A DNA stretch of 34,421 bases. Source: Alphaproteobacteria bacterium (GTDB lineage: Bacteria; Pseudomonadota; Alphaproteobacteria; SMXQ01). Shown piece after piece: positions 33,016-34,421 of this stretch. The notes beneath the pieces are model-generated. The model was not told the DNA's origin, did not search any database, and worked only from the letters and a program-made list of their open reading frames with translations. A program made the position numbers and the translations under genes. The stretch is taken from contig WHSO01000034.1 of NCBI GenBank assembly GCA_009380075.1, positions 1 to 34,421 on the forward strand. Reading direction: 5' to 3'. How positions within the stretch are numbered: the first letter of the stretch is position 1; every line of letters begins with the position of its first letter.

Positions 33016-34187
33016 GCGGGCTGCGTCTCCGGCACCAAGCCGAGCGCGCGCACCGCCGCGATCAGGCTGGCCACGTCGTCCTCGGAATGGGCGGCGGAGA
33101 AGGTGAAGCGCAGCCGCGACGTGCCCGCCGGCACCGTCGGCGGCCGGATCGCGGCGACGAGAAAGCCGCGTTCCTCGAGCGCGGCGGAGGCGGCGAGGGC
33201 GCGCGCCTCGTCCCCCAGCACCAGGGGCACGACGGCGCTCTCGGCCTGGGGCAGGCCCAGCGCCGAAGTGAAGGCGCGGGCGCGGGCAAGGGGGGCCGCG
33301 GTGAGCGACATGTCCTCCTCGATCAGGCGCAGCGCCGTCCCGGCGGCGGCGAGCACGCCCGGCGGCAGGCCGGTGGTGAAGATCAGGCTGCGCGCCCGGT
33401 TGACGAGGTAGTCCGTCACCGCGCGGCTGGCGGCGACGTAGCCGCCGTAGGCGCCGACCGCCTTCGACAGCGTCCCCATGGCGAGGTCGACACCGAGCGG
33501 CCGCCCGTCCACGCCGATGCCGGAGCCGCGCCCGCCGCCGATGACGCCGAAGGCATGGGCGTCGTCCACCAGCAGCCAGGCGTCGAAGCGGTGCGCGAGG
33601 TCTACCAGCTCCGCCACCGGGGCGCGGTCGCCGTCCATGGAGAACACGCCCTCGGTCAGGATCAGGCAGGTGCCGGCGCCGGCGCGGTGTGCGCGCAGCA
33701 GGCGCTCGCAATCGGCGACGTCGTTGTGGCGGAACAGGTACGTGGGTGCGCCCGCAAGCTTCGCCCCCGCGTGCATGCAGGCGTGCATCAGCGCGTCGCC
33801 GAGGATCAGGTCCCGCGGCCCGGCGAAGGCGGGGATGATGCCGATATTGGCGAGGTAGCCCGAGCCGAAGACGCAGGCCGCTTCCGTGCCCTTGAGGCGG
33901 GCGAGGCGCGCCTCCAGCGCCTCATACAGCGGGCCTGAGCCGGTGACCAGCCGCGACGCGCCGGCGCCGGCGCCGTATTTCTGCGTGGCCGCCGCCGCCG
34001 CCGCGATCACGTCGGGGTGCTGGGACAGGCCGAGGTAGTCGTTGTCGCAGAAGGCGATCATCCGCGCCTCGCCGCGGGTGGCGCGGGCGCCCGGCCCGCG
34101 CGCCGTCGTCCGCACCCGGCGGGTCAGGTTGCGCGCCGCGAGGGCATCGAGCTTGCGGCGGGCGAAATCATCGAGGCTCCGGCTCAT
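33012..34187 (-). CDS. bioF: 8-amino-7-oxononanoate synthase
   Basis: A 391-residue PLP enzyme that joins pimeloyl-ACP (or CoA) and alanine to form KAPA, an early step of biotin synthesis. Its motifs are FCDNDYLGLSQHPDV (about residues 46-60), RLVTGSGPLYEALEA, LVDDAHAFGV with Asp208 for the pyridine nitrogen, and the PLP lysine 242 in GTLSKAVGAYGG. It starts at 34187 and is the first gene of bioF-bioD in view; bioA and bioB are not in this window. The bases from 34188 on form a promoter-containing gap. Confidence 0.95.
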   Translation of the reverse strand: MSRSLDDFARRKLDALAARNLTRRVRTTARGPGARATRGEARMIAFCDNDYLGLSQHPDVIAAAAAATQKYGAGAGASRLVTGSGPLYEALEARLARLKGTEAACVFGSGYLANIGIIPAFAGPRDLILGDALMHACMHAGAKLAGAPTYLFRHNDVADCERLLRAHRAGAGTCLILTEGVFSMDGDRAPVAELVDLAHRFDAWLLVDDAHAFGVIGGGRGSGIGVDGRPLGVDLAMGTLSKAVGAYGGYVAASRAVTDYLVNRARSLIFTTGLPPGVLAAAGTALRLIEEDMSLTAAPLARARAFTSALGLPQAESAVVPLVLGDEARALAASAALEERGFLVAAIRPPTVPAGTSRLRFTFSAAHSEDDVASLIAAVRALGLVPETQPA

Positions 34188-34421
34188 GGCACCATGCTAG
34201 CCGAATCGGTGACCGCCGTCCCGCGTCGGCACGGACAAGGCCAGATGACGCGACGCAAAATCACATAGTGCGGCAATGTGGAAAAATTTTCCCCGCTACG
34301 CACCGTTCAAAAATTGAGCAGAAACGTATTTATGTGATGACGGTTCGTTTGTCGGCTCTAACCGCATGAGAAGATTAGGCTTGGGCGGTTGTGGATAATC
34401 TCGCATTTTTCTGCGATGCGG
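34188..34421. other. Upstream gap of bioF with AT-rich inverted repeats
   Basis: No gene is visible in these 234 bases. There is an inverted repeat GGAAAAATTTTCC at 34280-34292 and a short stem TCGCA / TGCGA with a T-rich loop near 34402-34417. The stretch is markedly richer in A and T than the rest of the window, suggesting a promoter or control region for bioF or for a gene to the right. Confidence 0.5.

Overview
The window is GC-rich chromosomal DNA with strong G/C preference at third codon positions. Gene content and order (small SRP RNA followed by dnaX-ybaB-recR; membrane cytochrome c divergent from kdsB-pheA; the hisN-yejABEF block; long hairpin repeats ending in CGTCAT...ATGACG) point to an alphaproteobacterium, perhaps Rhodospirillales-like. 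The order is an inference; no rRNA or other phylogenetic marker is present.

Layout. 1-1240: a truncated ABC-2 exporter (ATPase tail plus permease); the first ~102 bases belong to something else and read as coding on the minus strand. 1246-6532: housekeeping and stress genes (YciI-like protein, VOC protein, TAXI solute-binding protein, glutathione transferase, M17 aminopeptidase, MarR regulator) with two hairpin repeats. 6689-9278: a bufferin-type RiPP operon: DUF2282 precursor, DUF692 (MNIO) modifying enzyme, DUF2063 partner and DoxX membrane protein. It ends in a hairpin shared with a convergent small secreted protein. 9660-13335: an accessory patch with a decayed ketopantoate-reductase-like fragment, an orphan TctC-type binding protein with an unusual tail, a GntR/FCD regulator and a class II aldolase. 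13360-20980 (minus strand): a frameshifted ghrA, yejF-yejE-yejB-yejA and hisN.

21025-23537: cytochrome c, kdsB and pheA. 23595-24358: a yybP-ykoY manganese riboswitch in front of a GDT1/UPF0016 manganese exporter gene. 24500-27950: nudC and egtD (coupled), then a divergent MFS transporter. 28013-31082: ffs, dnaX, ybaB and recR. 31122-34187: an orphan iron-type ABC binding protein, bioD and bioF.

The most distinctive system is the bufferin operon. By homology to characterised bufferins, a secreted Cys-containing peptide is converted by an iron enzyme into a copper-binding metallophore. Here the precursor also carries a Met/Lys-rich C-terminal tail. Other points for a second look are the membrane-anchored YejA, the Cys-bearing tail on the TctC protein, the single-base ghrA lesion, the chimeric left edge, and the family of palindromic repeats.
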